NCBI RefSeq assembly: GCF_045679555.1
Contig: NC_092089.1
Span: 6,605,659-6,669,658 of the forward strand
DNA: 64,000 nucleotides
Source: Salvelinus alpinus
Taxonomy: Eukaryota; Chordata; Actinopteri; Salmoniformes; Salmonidae
Direction: 5' to 3'
Positions 13,501-26,927 of this stretch are shown one piece after another. The translations under genes and the position numbers were made by a program. The notes below the pieces were generated by a model, which did not search any database, was not told the origin of the DNA, and was given only the letters and a program-made list of their open reading frames with translations. Position 1 is the stretch's first letter. Each line of letters starts with the position of its first letter.

Positions 13501-16500
13501 GGAACATGGGTTAGGGTTAGGGAACATGGGTTAGGGTTAGGGAACATGGGATAGGGTTAGGGAACATGGGTTAGGGTTAGGGAACATGGGTTAGGGTTGG
13601 GGAACATGGGTTAGGGAACATGGGTTAGGGTTAGGGAACATGGGTTAGGGAACATGGGTTAGAGTTAGGGAACATGGGTTAGGGAACATGGGTTAGGGTT
13701 AGGGAACATGGGTTAGGGTTAGGGAACATGGGTTAGGGTTAGGGAACATGGGTTAGGGTTAGGGAACATGGGTTAGGGAACATGGGTTAGGGTTAGGGAA
13801 CATGGGTTAGGGTTAGGGGACATGGGTTAGGGTTAGGGAACATGGGTTAAGGTTAGGGAACATGGGTTAGGGTTAGGGAACATGGGTTAGAGTTAGGGAA
13901 CATGGGTTAGGGTTAGGGAACATGGGTTAGGGAACATGGGTTAGGGTTAGGGAACATGGGTTAGGGAACATGGGTTAGGGTTAGGGAACATGGGTTAGGG
14001 AACATGGGTTAGGGTTAGGGAACATGGGTTAGGGTTAGGGAACATGGGTTAGGGAACATGGGTTAGGGAACATGGGTTAAGGTTGGGGAACATGGGTTAG
14101 GGAACATGGGTTAGGGAACATGGGTTAGGGTTAGGGAACATGGGATAGGGTTAGGGAACATGGGTTAGGGTTAGGGAACATGGGTTAGGGTTGGGGAACA
14201 TGGGTTAGGGTTAGGGTTAGGGAACATGGGTTAGGGAACATGGGTTAGGGTTAGGGAACATGGGTTAGGGAACATGGGTTAGGGTTAGGGAACATGGGTT
14301 AGGGTTAGGGAACATGGGTTAGGGTTAGGGAACATGGGTTAGGGTTAGGGAACATGGGTTAGGGAACATGGGTTAGGGAACATGGGTTAGGGTTAGGGGA
14401 CATGGGTTAGGGTTAGGGAACATGGGTTAAGGTTAGGGAACATGGGTTAGGGTTAGGGAACATGGGTTAGAGTTAGGGAACATGGGTTAGGGTTAGGGAA
14501 CATGGGTTAGGGAACATGGGTTAGGGTTAGGGAACATGGGTTAGGGAACATGGGTTAGGGTTAGGGAACATGGGTTAGGGAACATGGGTTAGGGTTAGGG
14601 AACATGGGTTAAGGTTGGGGAACATGGGTTAGGGAACATGGGTTAGGGAACATGGGTTAAGGTTAGGGAACATGGGTTAGGGTTGGGGAACATGGGTTAG
14701 GGTTAGGGAACATGGGTTAAGGTTAGGGAACATGGGTTAGGGAACATGGGTTAGGGAACATGGGTTAGGGAACATGGGTTAGGGAACATGGGTTAGGGAA
14801 CATGGGTTAGGGTTAGGGAACATGGGTTAGGGAACATGGGTTAGGGAACATGGGTTAGGGAACATGGGTTAGGGTTAGGGAACATGGGTTAAGGTTAGGG
14901 AACATGGGTTAGGGAACATGGGTTAGGGAACATGGGTTAGGGTTAGGGAACATGGGTTAGGGTTAGGGAACATGGGTTAGGGAACATGGGTTAGGGTTAG
15001 GGAACATGGGTTAGGGTTAGGGAACATGGGTTAGGGAACATGGGTTAGGGTTAGGGAACATGGGTTAGGGAACATGGGTTAGGGTTAGGGAACATGGGTT
15101 AGGGAACATGGGTTAGGGTTAGGGAACATGGGTTAGGGTTAGGGAACATGGGTTAAGGTTAGGGAACATGGGTTAGGGAACATGGGTTAAGGTTAGGGAA
15201 CATGGGTTAGGGAACATGGGTTAAGGTTAGGGAACATGGGTTAGGGTTAGGGAACATGGGTTAGGGTTAGGGAACATGGGTTAGGGTTAGGGAACATGGG
15301 TTAGGGAACATGGGTTAGGGTTAGGGAACATGGGTTAAGGTTAGGGAACATGGGTTAGGGTTAGGGAACATGGGTTAGGGAACATGGGTTAGGGTTAGGG
15401 AACATGGGTTAAGGTTAGGGAACATGGGTTAGGGTTAGGGAACATGGGTTAGGGTTAGGGAACATGGGATAGGGAACATGGGTTAGGGTTAGGGAACATG
15501 GGTTAGGGTTAGGGAACATGGGTTAAGGTTAGGGAACATGGGTTAGGGAACATGGGTTAGGGAACATGGGTTAGGGTTAGGGAACATGGGTTAGGGTTAG
15601 GGAACATGGGTTAGGGTTAGGGAACATGGGTTAGGGAACATGGGTTAGGGAACATGGGTTAGGGAACATGGGTTAGGGTTAGGGAACATGGGTTAGGGTT
15701 AGGGAACATGGGTTAGGGTTAGGGAACATGGGTTAGGGTTAGGGGACATGGGTTAGGGTTAGGGAACATGGGTTAGGGAACATGGGTTAGGGAACACGGG
15801 TTAGGGAACATGGGTTAGGGAACATGGGTTAGGGTTAGGGAACATGGGTTAGGGTTAGGGAACATGGGTTAGGGAACATGGGTTAGGGAACATGGGTTAG
15901 GGTTAGGGAACATGGGTTAGGGTTAGGGAACATGGGTTAAGGTTAGGGAACATGGGTTAGGGAACATGGGTTAGGGTTAGGGAACATGGGTTAAGATTAG
16001 GGAACATGGGTTAGGGAACATGGGTTAGGGTTAGGGAACATGGGTTAAGGTTAGGGAACATGGGTTAGGGTTAGGGAACATGGGTTAGGGAACATGGGTT
16101 AGGGAACATGGGTTAGGGAACATGGGTTAGGGTTAGGGAACATGGGTTAGGGTACATGGGTTAGGGAACATGGGTTAGGGTTAGGGAACATGGGTTAGGG
16201 AACATGGGTTAGGGAACATGGGTTAGGGTTAGGGAACATGGGTTAGGGAACATGGGTTAGGGAACATGGTTTAGGGAACATGGGTTAGGGTTAGGGAACA
16301 TGGGTTAGGGTTAGGGAACATGGGTTAAGGTTAGGGAACATGGGTTAGGGAACATGGGTTAAGGTTAGGGAACATGGGTTAGGGTTAGGGAACATGGGTT
16401 AAGGTTAGGGAACATGGGTTAGGGAACATGGGTTAGGGTTAGGGAACATGGGTTAGGGAACATGGGTTAGGGAACATGGGTTAGGGTTAGGGAACATGGG

Positions 16501-17620
16501 TTAGGGTTAGGGAACATGGGTTAGGGTTGGGGAACATGGGTTAGGGAACATGGGTTAGGGTTAGGGAACATGGGTTAGGGTTAGGGAACATGGGTTAGGG
16601 TTAGGGAACATGGGTTAGGGGACATGGGTTAGGGTTAGGGAACATGGGTTAGGGTTAGGGAACATGGGTTAAGGTTAGGGAACATGGGTTAGGGAACATG
16701 GGTTAGGGTTAGGGAACATGGGTTAGGGAACATGGGTTAGGGTTAGGGAACATGGGTTAGGGTTAGGGAACATGGGTTAAGGTTAGGGAACATTGGTTAG
16801 GGAACATGGGTTAGGGAACATGGGTTAGGGTTAGGGAACATGGGTTAGGGAACATGGGTTAGGGAACATGGGTTAGGGTTAGGGAACATGGGTTAGGGAA
16901 CATGGGTTAGGGAACATGGTTTAGGGAACATGGGTTAGGGTTAGGGAACATGGGTTAGGGTTAGGGAACATGGGTTAAGGTTAGGGAACATGGGTTAGGG
17001 AACATGGGTTAAGGTTAGGGAACATGGGTTAGGGTTAGGGAACATGGGTTAAGGTTAGGGAACATGGGTTAGGGAACATGGGTTAGGGTTAGGGAACATG
17101 GGTTAGGGAACATGGGTTAGGGAACATGGGTTAGGGTTAGGGAACATGGGTTAGGGTTAGGGAACATGGGTTAGGGTTGGGGAACATGGGTTAGGGAACA
17201 TGGGTTAGGGTTAGGGAACATGGGTTAGGGTTAGGGAACATGGGTTAGGGTTAGGGAACATGGGTTAGGGGACATGGGTTAGGGTTAGGGAACATGGGTT
17301 AGGGTTAGGGAACATGGGTTAAGGTTAGGGAACATGGGTTAGGGAACATGGGTTAGGGTTAGGGAACATGGGTTAGGGAACATGGGTTAGGGTTAGGGAA
17401 CATGGGTTAGGGTTAGGGAACATGGGTTAAGGTTAGGGAACATTGGTTAGGGAACATGGGTTAGGGTTAGGGGACATGGGTTAGGGAACATGGGTTAGGG
17501 AACATGGGTTAGGGGACATGGGTTAGGGTTAGGGAACATGGGTTAGGGTTAGGGAACATGGGGTAGGGTTAGGGAACATGGGTTAGGGTTAGGGAACATG
17601 GGTTAGGGTTAGGGAACATG

Positions 17621-19288
17621 GAATAGGGTTAGGGAACATGGGTTAGGGTTGGGGAACATGGGTTAAGGTTAGGGAACATGGGTTAGGGTTAGGGGACATG
17701 GGTTAGGGAACATGGGTTAGGGAACATGGGTTAGGGTTAGGGAACATGGGTTAATGTTAGGGAACATGGGTTAGGGTTAGGGAACATGGGTTAAGGTTAG
17801 GGAACATGGGTTAGGGTTAGGGAACATGGGTTAGGGTTAGGGAACATGGGTTAGGGAACATGGGTTAGGGTTAGGGAACATGGGTTAGGGTTAGGGAACA
17901 TGGGTTAGGGAACATGGGTTAGGGAACATGGGTTAGGGTTAGGGAACATGGGTTAGGGTTAGGGAACATGGGTTAGGGAACATGGGTTAGGGTTAGGGAA
18001 CATGGGTTAGGGTTAGGGAACATGGGTTAGGGTTAGGGAACATGGGTTAGGGAACATGGGTTAGGGAACATGGGTTAGGGTTAGGGAACATGGGTTAGGG
18101 TTAGGGAACATGGGTTAAGGTTAGGGAACATGGGTTAGGGAACATGGGTTAGGGTTAGGGAACATGGGTTAAGATTAGGGAACATGGGTTAGGGAACATG
18201 GGTTAGGGTTAGGGAACATGGGTTAAGGTTAGGGAACATGGGTTAGGGTTAGGGAACATGGGTTAGGGAACATGGGTTAGGGAACATGGGTTAGGGAACA
18301 TGGGTTAGGGTTAGGGAACATGGGTTAGGGTACATGGGTTAGGGAACATGGGTTAGGGTTAGGGAACATGGGTTAGGGAACATGGGTTAGGGAACATGGG
18401 TTAGGGTTAGGGAACATGGGTTAGGGAACATGGGTTAGGGAACATGGTTTAGGGAACATGGGTTAGGGTTAGGGAACATGGGTTAGGGTTAGGGAACATG
18501 GGTTAAGGTTAGGGAACATGGGTTAGGGAACATGGGTTAAGGTTAGGGAACATGGGTTAGGGTTAGGGAACATGGGTTAAGGTTAGGGAACATGGGTTAG
18601 GGAACATGGGTTAGGGTTAGGGAACATGGGTTAGGGAACATGGGTTAGGGAACATGGGTTAGGGTTAGGGAACATGGGTTAGGGTTAGGGAACATGGGTT
18701 AGGGTTGGGGAACATGGGTTAGGGAACATGGGTTAGGGTTAGGGAACATGGGTTAGGGTTAGGGAACATGGGTTAGGGTTAGGGAACATGGGTTAGGGGA
18801 CATGGGTTAGGGTTAGGGAACATGGGTTAGGGTTAGGGAACATGGGTTAAGGTTAGGGAACATGGGTTAGGGAACATGGGTTAGGGTTAGGGAACATGGG
18901 TTAGGGAACATGGGTTAGGGTTAGGGAACATGGGTTAGGGTTAGGGAACATGGGTTAAGGTTAGGGAACATTGGTTAGGGAACATGGGTTAGGGTTAGGG
19001 GACATGGGTTAGGGAACATGGGTTAGGGAACATGGGTTAGGGGACATGGGTTAGGGTTAGGGAACATGGGTTAGGGTTAGGGAACATGGGGTAGGGTTAG
19101 GGAACATGGGTTAGGGTTAGGGAACATGGGTTAGGGTTAGGGAACATGGAATAGGGTTAGGGAACATGGGTTAGGGTTGGGGAACATGGGTTAAGGTTAG
19201 GGAACATGGGTTAGGGTTAGGGGACATGGGTTAGGGAACATGGGTTAGGGAACATGGGTTAGGGTTAGGGAACATGGGTTAATGTTAG
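17621..19288 (+). repeat. Direct duplication, 1,528-bp shift
   Basis: Two rare variants, GGAATAGGG (17621 and 19149) and TTAATGTTAG (17751 and 19279), recur with the same 1,528-bp displacement, and the unit series around them matches. Neither variant was seen elsewhere in the window, so this is a recent local duplication. Confidence 0.85.
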
Positions 19289-20785
19289 GGAACATGGGTT
19301 AGGGTTAGGGAACATGGGTTAAGGTTAGGGAACATGGGTTAGGGTTAGGGAACATGGGTTAGGGTTAGGGAACATGGGTTAGGGAACATGGGTTAGGGTT
19401 AGGGAACATGGGTTAGGGTTAGGGAACATGGGTTAGGGAACATGGGTTAGGGAACATGGGTTAGGGTTAGGGAACATGGGTTAGGGTTAGGGAACATGGG
19501 TTAGGGAACATGGGTTAGGGTTAGGGAACATGGGTTAGGGTTAGGGAACATGGGATAGGGTTAGGGAACATGGGTTAGGGTTAGGGAACATGGGTTAGGG
19601 TTAGGGAACATGGGTTAGGGAACATGGGTTAGGGAACATGGGTTAGGGTTAGGGAACATGGGTTAGGGAACATGGGTTAGGGAACATGGGTTAGGGTTAG
19701 GGAACATGGGTTAGGGTACATGGGTTAGGGAACATGGGTTAGGGTTAGGGAACATGGGTTAGGGAACATGGGTTAGGGTTAGGGAACATGGGTTAGGGTT
19801 AGGGAACATGGGTTAAGGTTAGGGAACATGGGTTAGGGTTGGGGAACATGGGTTAGGGAACATGGGTTAGGGAACATGGGTTAGGGTTAGGGAACATGGG
19901 TTAGGGTTAGGGAACATGGGTTAGGGAACATGGGTTAGGGTTAGGGAACATGGGTTAGGGTTAGGGAACATGGGTTAGGGGACATGGGTTAGGGAACATG
20001 GGTTAGGGTTAGGGAACATGGGTTAGGGGACATGGGTTAGGGTTAGGGAACATGGGTTAGGGAACATGGGTTAGGGTTAGGGAACATGGGTTAGGGAACA
20101 TGGGTTAGGGGACATGGGTTAGGGAACATGGGTTAGGGTTAGGGAACATGGGTTAGGGAACATGGGTTAGGGTTAGGGAACATGGGTTAGGGTTAGGGAA
20201 CATGGGTTAGGGAACATGGGTTAGGGAACATGGGTTAGGGTTAGGGAACATGGGTTAGGGGACATGGGTTAGGGAACATGGGTTAGGGTTAGGGAACATG
20301 GGTTAGGGAACATGGGTTAGGGAACATGGGTTAGGGTTAGGGAACATGGGTTAGGGTTAGGGAACATGGGTTAGGGAACATGGGTTAGGGTTAGGGAACA
20401 TGGGTTAGGGTTAGGGAACATGGGTTAGGGGACATGGGTTAGGGAACATGGGTTAGGGTTAGGGAACATGGGTTAGGGAACATGGGTTAGGGTTAGGGAA
20501 CATGGGTTAGGGTTAGGGAACATGGGTTAGGGAACATGGGTTAGGGAACATGGGTTAGGGTTAGGGAACATGGGTTAGGGGACATGGGTTAGGGAACATG
20601 GGTTAGGGTTAGGGAACATGGGTTAGGGAACATGGGTTAGGGAACATGGGTTAGGGTTAGGGAACATGGGTTAGGGTTAGGGAACATGGGTTAGGGAACA
20701 TGGGTTAGGGTTAGGGAACATGGGTTAGGGAACATGGGTTAGGGAACATGGGTTAGGGAACATGGGTTAGGGAACATGGGTTAAG

Positions 20786-20966
20786 GTTTTGTTTTTTGTT
20801 TTTTGTTTTTTACCGTTATTTTACCAGGTAAGTTGACTGAGAACACGTTCTCATTTGCAGCAACGACCTGGGGAATAGTTACAGGGGAGAGGAGGGGGAT
20901 GAATGAGCCAATTGTAAACTGGGGATTATTAGGTGACCGTGATGGTTGAGGGCCAGATTGGGAATT

Positions 20967-21000
<34 letters not shown>

Positions 21001-21276
21001 ACGATAAGTGCCATGGGATCTTTAATGACCTCAGAGAGTCAGGACACCCGTTTAACGTCCCATCCGAAAGACGGCACCCTACACAGAGCAGTGTCCCCAA
21101 TCACTGCCCTGGGGCATTGGGATCTTTGTTTAGACCAGAGGAAAGAGTGCCTCCTACTGGCCCTCCAACACCACTTCCAGCAGCACCTGGTCTCCCATCC
21201 AGGGACTGACCAGGACCAACCCTGCTTAGCTTCAGAAGCAAGCCAGCAGTGGTATGCAGGGTGGTATGCTGCTGGC
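20786..21276 (-). mobile_element. 5S rRNA-derived SINE, full length (copy 2)
   Basis: Displaced from copy 1 by 18,557 bp and, as far as I can read, identical to it over about 490 bp, including the GTTTTTT-type tail. The array on both sides also matches copy 1: four 14-bp units and TTAAGG on the left, and an ACATGGATTAGG unit followed later by ACATTGG on the right. This is duplication of one insertion together with its surroundings, not a second retroposition. Confidence 0.85.
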
Positions 21277-24200
21277 AGGGAACATGGGTTAGGGAACATG
21301 GGTTAGGGTTAGGGAACATGGATTAGGGAACATGGGTTAGGGTTAGGGAACATGGGTTAGGGTTAGGGAACATGGGTTAAGGTTAGGGAACATTGGTTAG
21401 GGAACATGGGTTAGGGTTAGGGGACATGGGTTAGGGAACATGGGTTAGGGAACATGGGTTAGGAACATGGGTTAGGGAACATGGGGTAGGGTTAGGGAAC
21501 ATGGGTTAGGGTTAGGGAACATGGGTTAGGGTTAGGGAACATGGGTTAGGGTTAGGGAACATGGGTTAGGGTTGGGGAACATGGGTTAGGGTTAGGGGAC
21601 ATGGGTTAGGGAACATGGGTTAGGGAACATGGGTTAGGGTTAGGGAACATGGGTTAAGGTTAGGGAACATGGGTTAGGGTTAGGGAACATGGGTTAAGGT
21701 TAGGGAACATGGGTTAGGGTTAGGGAACATGGGTTAGGGTTAGGGAACATGGGTTAGGGAACATGGGTTAGGGTTAGGGAACATGGGTTAGGGTTAGGGA
21801 ACATGGGTTAGGGAACATGGGTTAGGGAACATGGGTTAGGGAACATGGGTTAGGGTTAGGGAACATGGGTTAGGGTTAGGGAACATGGGTTAGGGAACAT
21901 GGGTTAGGGTTAGGGAACATGGGTTAGGGTTAGGGAACATGGGATAGGGTTAGGGAACATGGGTTAGGGTTAGGGAACATGGGTTAGGGTTGGGGAACAT
22001 GGGTTAGGGAACATGGGTTAGGGTTAGGGAACATGGGTTAGGGAACATGGGTTAGAGTTAGGGAACATGGGTTAGGGAACATGGGTTAGGGTTAGGGAAC
22101 ATGGGTTAGGGTTAGGGAACATGGGTTAGGGTTAGGGAACATGGGTTAGGGTTAGGGAACATGGGTTAGGGAACATGGGTTAGGGTTAGGGAACATGGGT
22201 TAGGGTTAGGGGACATGGGTTAGGGTTAGGGAACATGGGTTAAGGTTAGGGAACATGGGTTAGGGTTAGGGAACATGGGTTAGAGTTAGGGAACATGGGT
22301 TAGGGTTAGGGAACATGGGTTAGGGAACATGGGTTAGGGTTAGGGAACATGGGTTAGGGAACATGGGTTAGGGTTAGGGAACATGGGTTAGGGAACATGG
22401 GTTAGGGTTAGGGAACATGGGTTAGGGTTAGGGAACATGGGTTAGGGAACATGGGTTAGGGAACATGGGTTAAGGTTGGGGAACATGGGTTAGGGAACAT
22501 GGGTTAGGGAACATGGGTTAGGGTTAGGGAACATGGGATAGGGTTAGGGAACATGGGTTAGGGTTAGGGAACATGGGTTAGGGTTGGGGAACATGGGTTA
22601 GGGAACATGGGTTAGGGTTAGGGAACATGGGTTAGGGAACATGGGTTAGGGTTAGGGAACATGGGTTAGGGAACATGGGTTAGGGTTAGGGAACATGGGT
22701 TAGGGTTAGGGAACATGGGTTAGGGTTAGGGAACATGGGTTAGGGTTAGGGAACATGGGTTAGGGAACATGGGTTAGGGAACATGGGTTAGGGTTAGGGG
22801 ACATGGGTTAGGGTTAGGGAACATGGGTTAAGGTTAGGGAACATGGGTTAGGGTTAGGGAACATGGGTTAGAGTTAGGGAACATGGGTTAGGGTTAGGGA
22901 ACATGGGTTAGGGAACATGGGTTAGGGTTAGGGAACATGGGTTAGGGAACATGGGTTAGGGTTAGGGAACATGGGTTAGGGAACATGGGTTAGGGTTAGG
23001 GAACATGGGTTAAGGTTGGGGAACATGGGTTAGGGAACATGGGTTAGGGAACATGGGTTAAGGTTAGGGAACATGGGTTAGGGTTGGGGAACATGGGTTA
23101 GGGTTAGGGAACATGGGTTAAGGTTAGGGAACATGGGTTAGGGAACATGGGTTAGGGAACATGGGTTAGGGAACATGGGTTAGGGAACATGGGTTAGGGT
23201 TAGGGAACATGGGTTAGGGAACATGGGTTAGGGAACATGGGTTAGGGAACATGGGTTAGGGTTAGGGAACATGGGTTAAGGTTAGGGAACATGGGTTAGG
23301 GAACATGGGTTAGGGAACATGGGTTAGGGTTAGGGAACATGGGTTAGGGTTAGGGAACATGGGTTAGGGAACATGGGTTAGGGTTAGGGAACATGGGTTA
23401 GGGTTAGGGAACATGGGTTAAGGTTAGGGAACATGGGTTAGGGAACATGGGTTAAGGTTAGGGAACATGGGTTAGGGAACATGGGTTAAGGTTAGGGAAC
23501 ATGGGTTAGGGTTAGGGAACATGGGTTAGGGTTAGGGAACATGGGTTAGGGTTAGGGAACATGGGTTAGGGAACATGGGTTAGGGTTAGGGAACATGGGT
23601 TAAGGTTAGGGAACATGGGTTAGGGTTAGGGAACATGGGTTAGGGAACATGGGTTAGGGTTAGGGAACATGGGTTAAGGTTAGGGAACATGGGTTAGGGT
23701 TAGGGAACATGGGTTAGGGTTAGGGAACATGGGATAGGGAACATGGGTTAGGGTTAGGGAACATGGGTTAGGGTTAGGGAACATGGGTTAAGGTTAGGGA
23801 ACATGGGTTAGGGAACATGGGTTAGGGAACATGGGTTAGGGTTAGGGAACATGGGTTAGGGTTAGGGAACATGGGTTAGGGAACATGGGTTAGGGAACAT
23901 GGGTTAGGGAACATGGGTTAGGGTTAGGGAACATGGGTTAGGGTTAGGGAACATGGGTTAGGGTTAGGGAACATGGGTTAGGGTTAGGGGACATGGGTTA
24001 GGGTTAGGGAACATGGGTTAGGGAACATGGGTTAGGGAACACGGGTTAGGGAACATGGGTTAGGGAACATGGGTTAGGGTTAGGGAACATGGGTTAGGGT
24101 TAGGGAACATGGGTTAGGGAACATGGGTTAGGGAACATGGGTTAGGGTTAGGGAACATGGGTTAGGGTTAGGGAACATGGGTTAAGGTTAGGGAACATGG

Positions 24201-25519
24201 GTTAGGGAACATGGGTTAGGGTTAGGGAACATGGGTTAAGGTTAGGGAACATGGGTTAGGGAACATGGGTTAGGGTTAGGGAACATGGGTTAAGGTTAGG
24301 GAACATGGGTTAGGGTTAGGGAACATGGGTTAGGGTTAGGGAACATGGGTTAAGGTTAGGGAACATGGGTTAGGGAACATGGGTTAGGGAACATGGGTTA
24401 GGGAACATGGGTTAGGGAACATGGGTTAGGGAACATGGGTTAGGGTTAGGGAACATGGGTTAGGGTACATGGGTTAGGGAACATGGGTTAGGGTTAGGGA
24501 ACATGGGTTAGGGAACATGGGTTAGGGAACATGGGTTAGGGAACATGGGTTAGGGAACATGGGTTAGGGAACATGGTTTAGGGAACATGGGTTAGGGTTA
24601 GGGAACATGGGTTAGGGTTAGGGAACATGGGTTAAGGTTAGGGAACATGGGTTAGGGAACATGGGTTAAGGTTAGGGAACATGGGTTAGGGTTAGGGAAC
24701 ATGGGTTAAGGTTAGGGAACATGGGTTAGGGAACATGGGTTAGGGAACATGGGTTAGGGAACATGGGTTAGGGAACATGGGTTAGGGTTAGGGAACATGG
24801 GTTAGGGTTAGGGAACATGGGTTAGGGTTGGGGAACATGGGTTAAGGTTAGGGAACATGGGTTAGGGTTAGGGGACATGGGTTAGGGAACATGGGTTAGG
24901 GAACATGGGTTAGGGTTAGGGAACATGGGTTAAGGTTAGGGAACATGGGTTAGGGTTAGGGAACATGGGTTAAGGTTAGGGAACATGGGTTAGGGTTAGG
25001 GAACATGGGTTAGGGTTAGGGAACATGGGTTAGGGAACATGGGTTAGGGTTAGGGAACATGGGTTAGGGTTAGGGAACATGGGTTAGGGAACATGGGTTA
25101 GGGAACATGGGTTAGGGAACATGGGTTAGGGTTAGGGAACATGGGTTAGGGTTAGGGAACATGGGTTAGGGTTAGGGAACATGGGTTAGGGTTGGGGAAC
25201 ATGGGTTAGGGTTAGGGGACATGGGTTAGGGAACATGGGTTAGGGAACATGGGTTAGGGTTAGGGAACATGGGTTAAGGTTAGGGAACATGGGTTAGGGT
25301 TAGGGAACATGGGTTAAGGTTAGGGAACATGGGTTAGGGTTAGGGAACATGGGTTAGGGTTAGGGAACATGGGTTAGGGAACATGGGTTAGGGAACATGG
25401 GTTAGGGAACATGGGTTAGGGTTAGGGAACATGGGTTAGGGTTAGGGAACATGGGTTAGGGAACATGGGTTAGGGTTAGGGAACATGGGTTAGGGTTAGG
25501 GAACATGGGATAGGGTTAG

Positions 25520-26927
25520 CGAACATGGGTTAGGGTTAGGGAACATGGGTTAGGGTTGGGGAACATGGGTTAGGGAACATGGGTTAGGGTTAGTGAACAT
25601 GGGTTAGGGAACATGGGTTAGAGTTAGGGAACATGGGTTAGGGAACATGGGTTAGGGTTAGGGAACATGGGTTAGGGTTAGGGAACATGGGTTAGGGTTA
25701 GGGAACATGGGTTAGGGTTAGGGAACATGGGTTAGGGAACATGGGTTAGGGTTAGGGAACATGGGTTAGGGTTAGGGGACATGGGTTAGGGTTAGGGAAC
25801 ATGGGTTAAGGTTAGGGAACATGGGTTAGGGTTAGGGAACATGGGTTAGAGTTAGGGAACATGGGTTAGGGTTAGGGAACATGGGTTAGGGAACATGGGT
25901 TAGGGTTAGGGAACATGGGTTAGGGAACATGGGTTAGGGTTAGGGAACATGGGTTAGGGAACATGGGTTAGGGTTAGGGAACATGGGTTAGGGTTAGGGA
26001 ACATGGGTTAGGGAACATGGGTTAGGGAACATGGGTTAAGGTTGGGGAACATGGGTTAGGGAACATGGGTTAGGGAACATGGGTTAGGGAACATGGGTTA
26101 GGGAACATGGGTTAGGGTTAGGGAACATGGGTTAGGGTTAGGGAACATGGGTTAGGGTTGGGAAGCATGGGGTTAAGGTTAGGGAACATGGGTTAGGGTT
26201 AGGGGACATGGGTTAGGGAACATGGGTTAGGGAGACATGGGGTTAGGGTTAGGGAACATGGGTTAAGGTTAGGGAACATGGGTTAGGGTTAGGGAACATG
26301 GGTTAAGGTTAGGGAACATGGGTTAGGGTTAGGGAACATGGGTTAGGGTTAGGGAACATGGGTTAGGGAACATGGGTTAGGGTTAGGGAACATGGGTTAG
26401 GGTTAGGGAACATGGGTTAGGGAACATGGGTTAGGGAACATGGGTTAGGGAACATGGGTTAGGGTTAGGGAACATGGGTTAGGGTTAGGGAACATGGGTT
26501 AGGGTTAGGGAACATGGGTTAGGGTTGGGGAACATGGGTTAGGGTTAGGGGACATGGGTTAGGGAACATGGGTTAGGGAACATGGGTTAGGGTTAGGGAA
26601 CATGGGTTAAGGTTAGGGAACATGGGTTAGGGTTAGGGAACATGGGTTAAGGTTAGGGAACATGGGTTAGGGTTAGGGAACATGGGTTAGGGTTAGGGAA
26701 CATGGGTTAGGGAACATGGGTTAGGGAACATGGGTTAGGGAACATGGGTTAGGGTTAGGGAACATGGGTTAGGGTTAGGGAACATGGGTTAGGGAACATG
26801 GGTTAGGGTTAGGGAACATGGGTTAGGGTTAGGGAACATGGGATAGGGTTAGCGAACATGGGTTAGGGTTAGGGAACATGGGTTAGGGTTGGGGAACATG
26901 GGTTAGGGAACATGGGTTAGGGTTAGT
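25520..26927 (+). repeat. Direct duplication, 1,333-bp shift
   Basis: TTAGCGAAC (C at 25520 and 26853) and TTAGTGAAC (variant T at 25594 and 26927) both recur at a displacement of exactly 1,333 bp. These variants appear nowhere else that I can see. The block therefore duplicated after these point changes arose. Confidence 0.87.

Larger units (their letters stand above)
2720..20785 (+). repeat. Telomere-variant minisatellite, 18-kb block
   Basis: Uninterrupted (TTAGGG)1-2-AACATGGG array between SINE copies 1 and 2. It contains nested long-range duplications, for example a shift of 2,329 bp (landmarks 4675/7004, 5224/7553 and 5235/7564) and one of 1,528 bp (17621/19149 and 17751/19279). A unique ACATTCGG variant sits near 8531. 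Short runs of four to six pure TTAGGG occur at 6444-6479 and 8767-8790. I see no gene, tRNA or other mobile element in this stretch. Confidence 0.97.
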
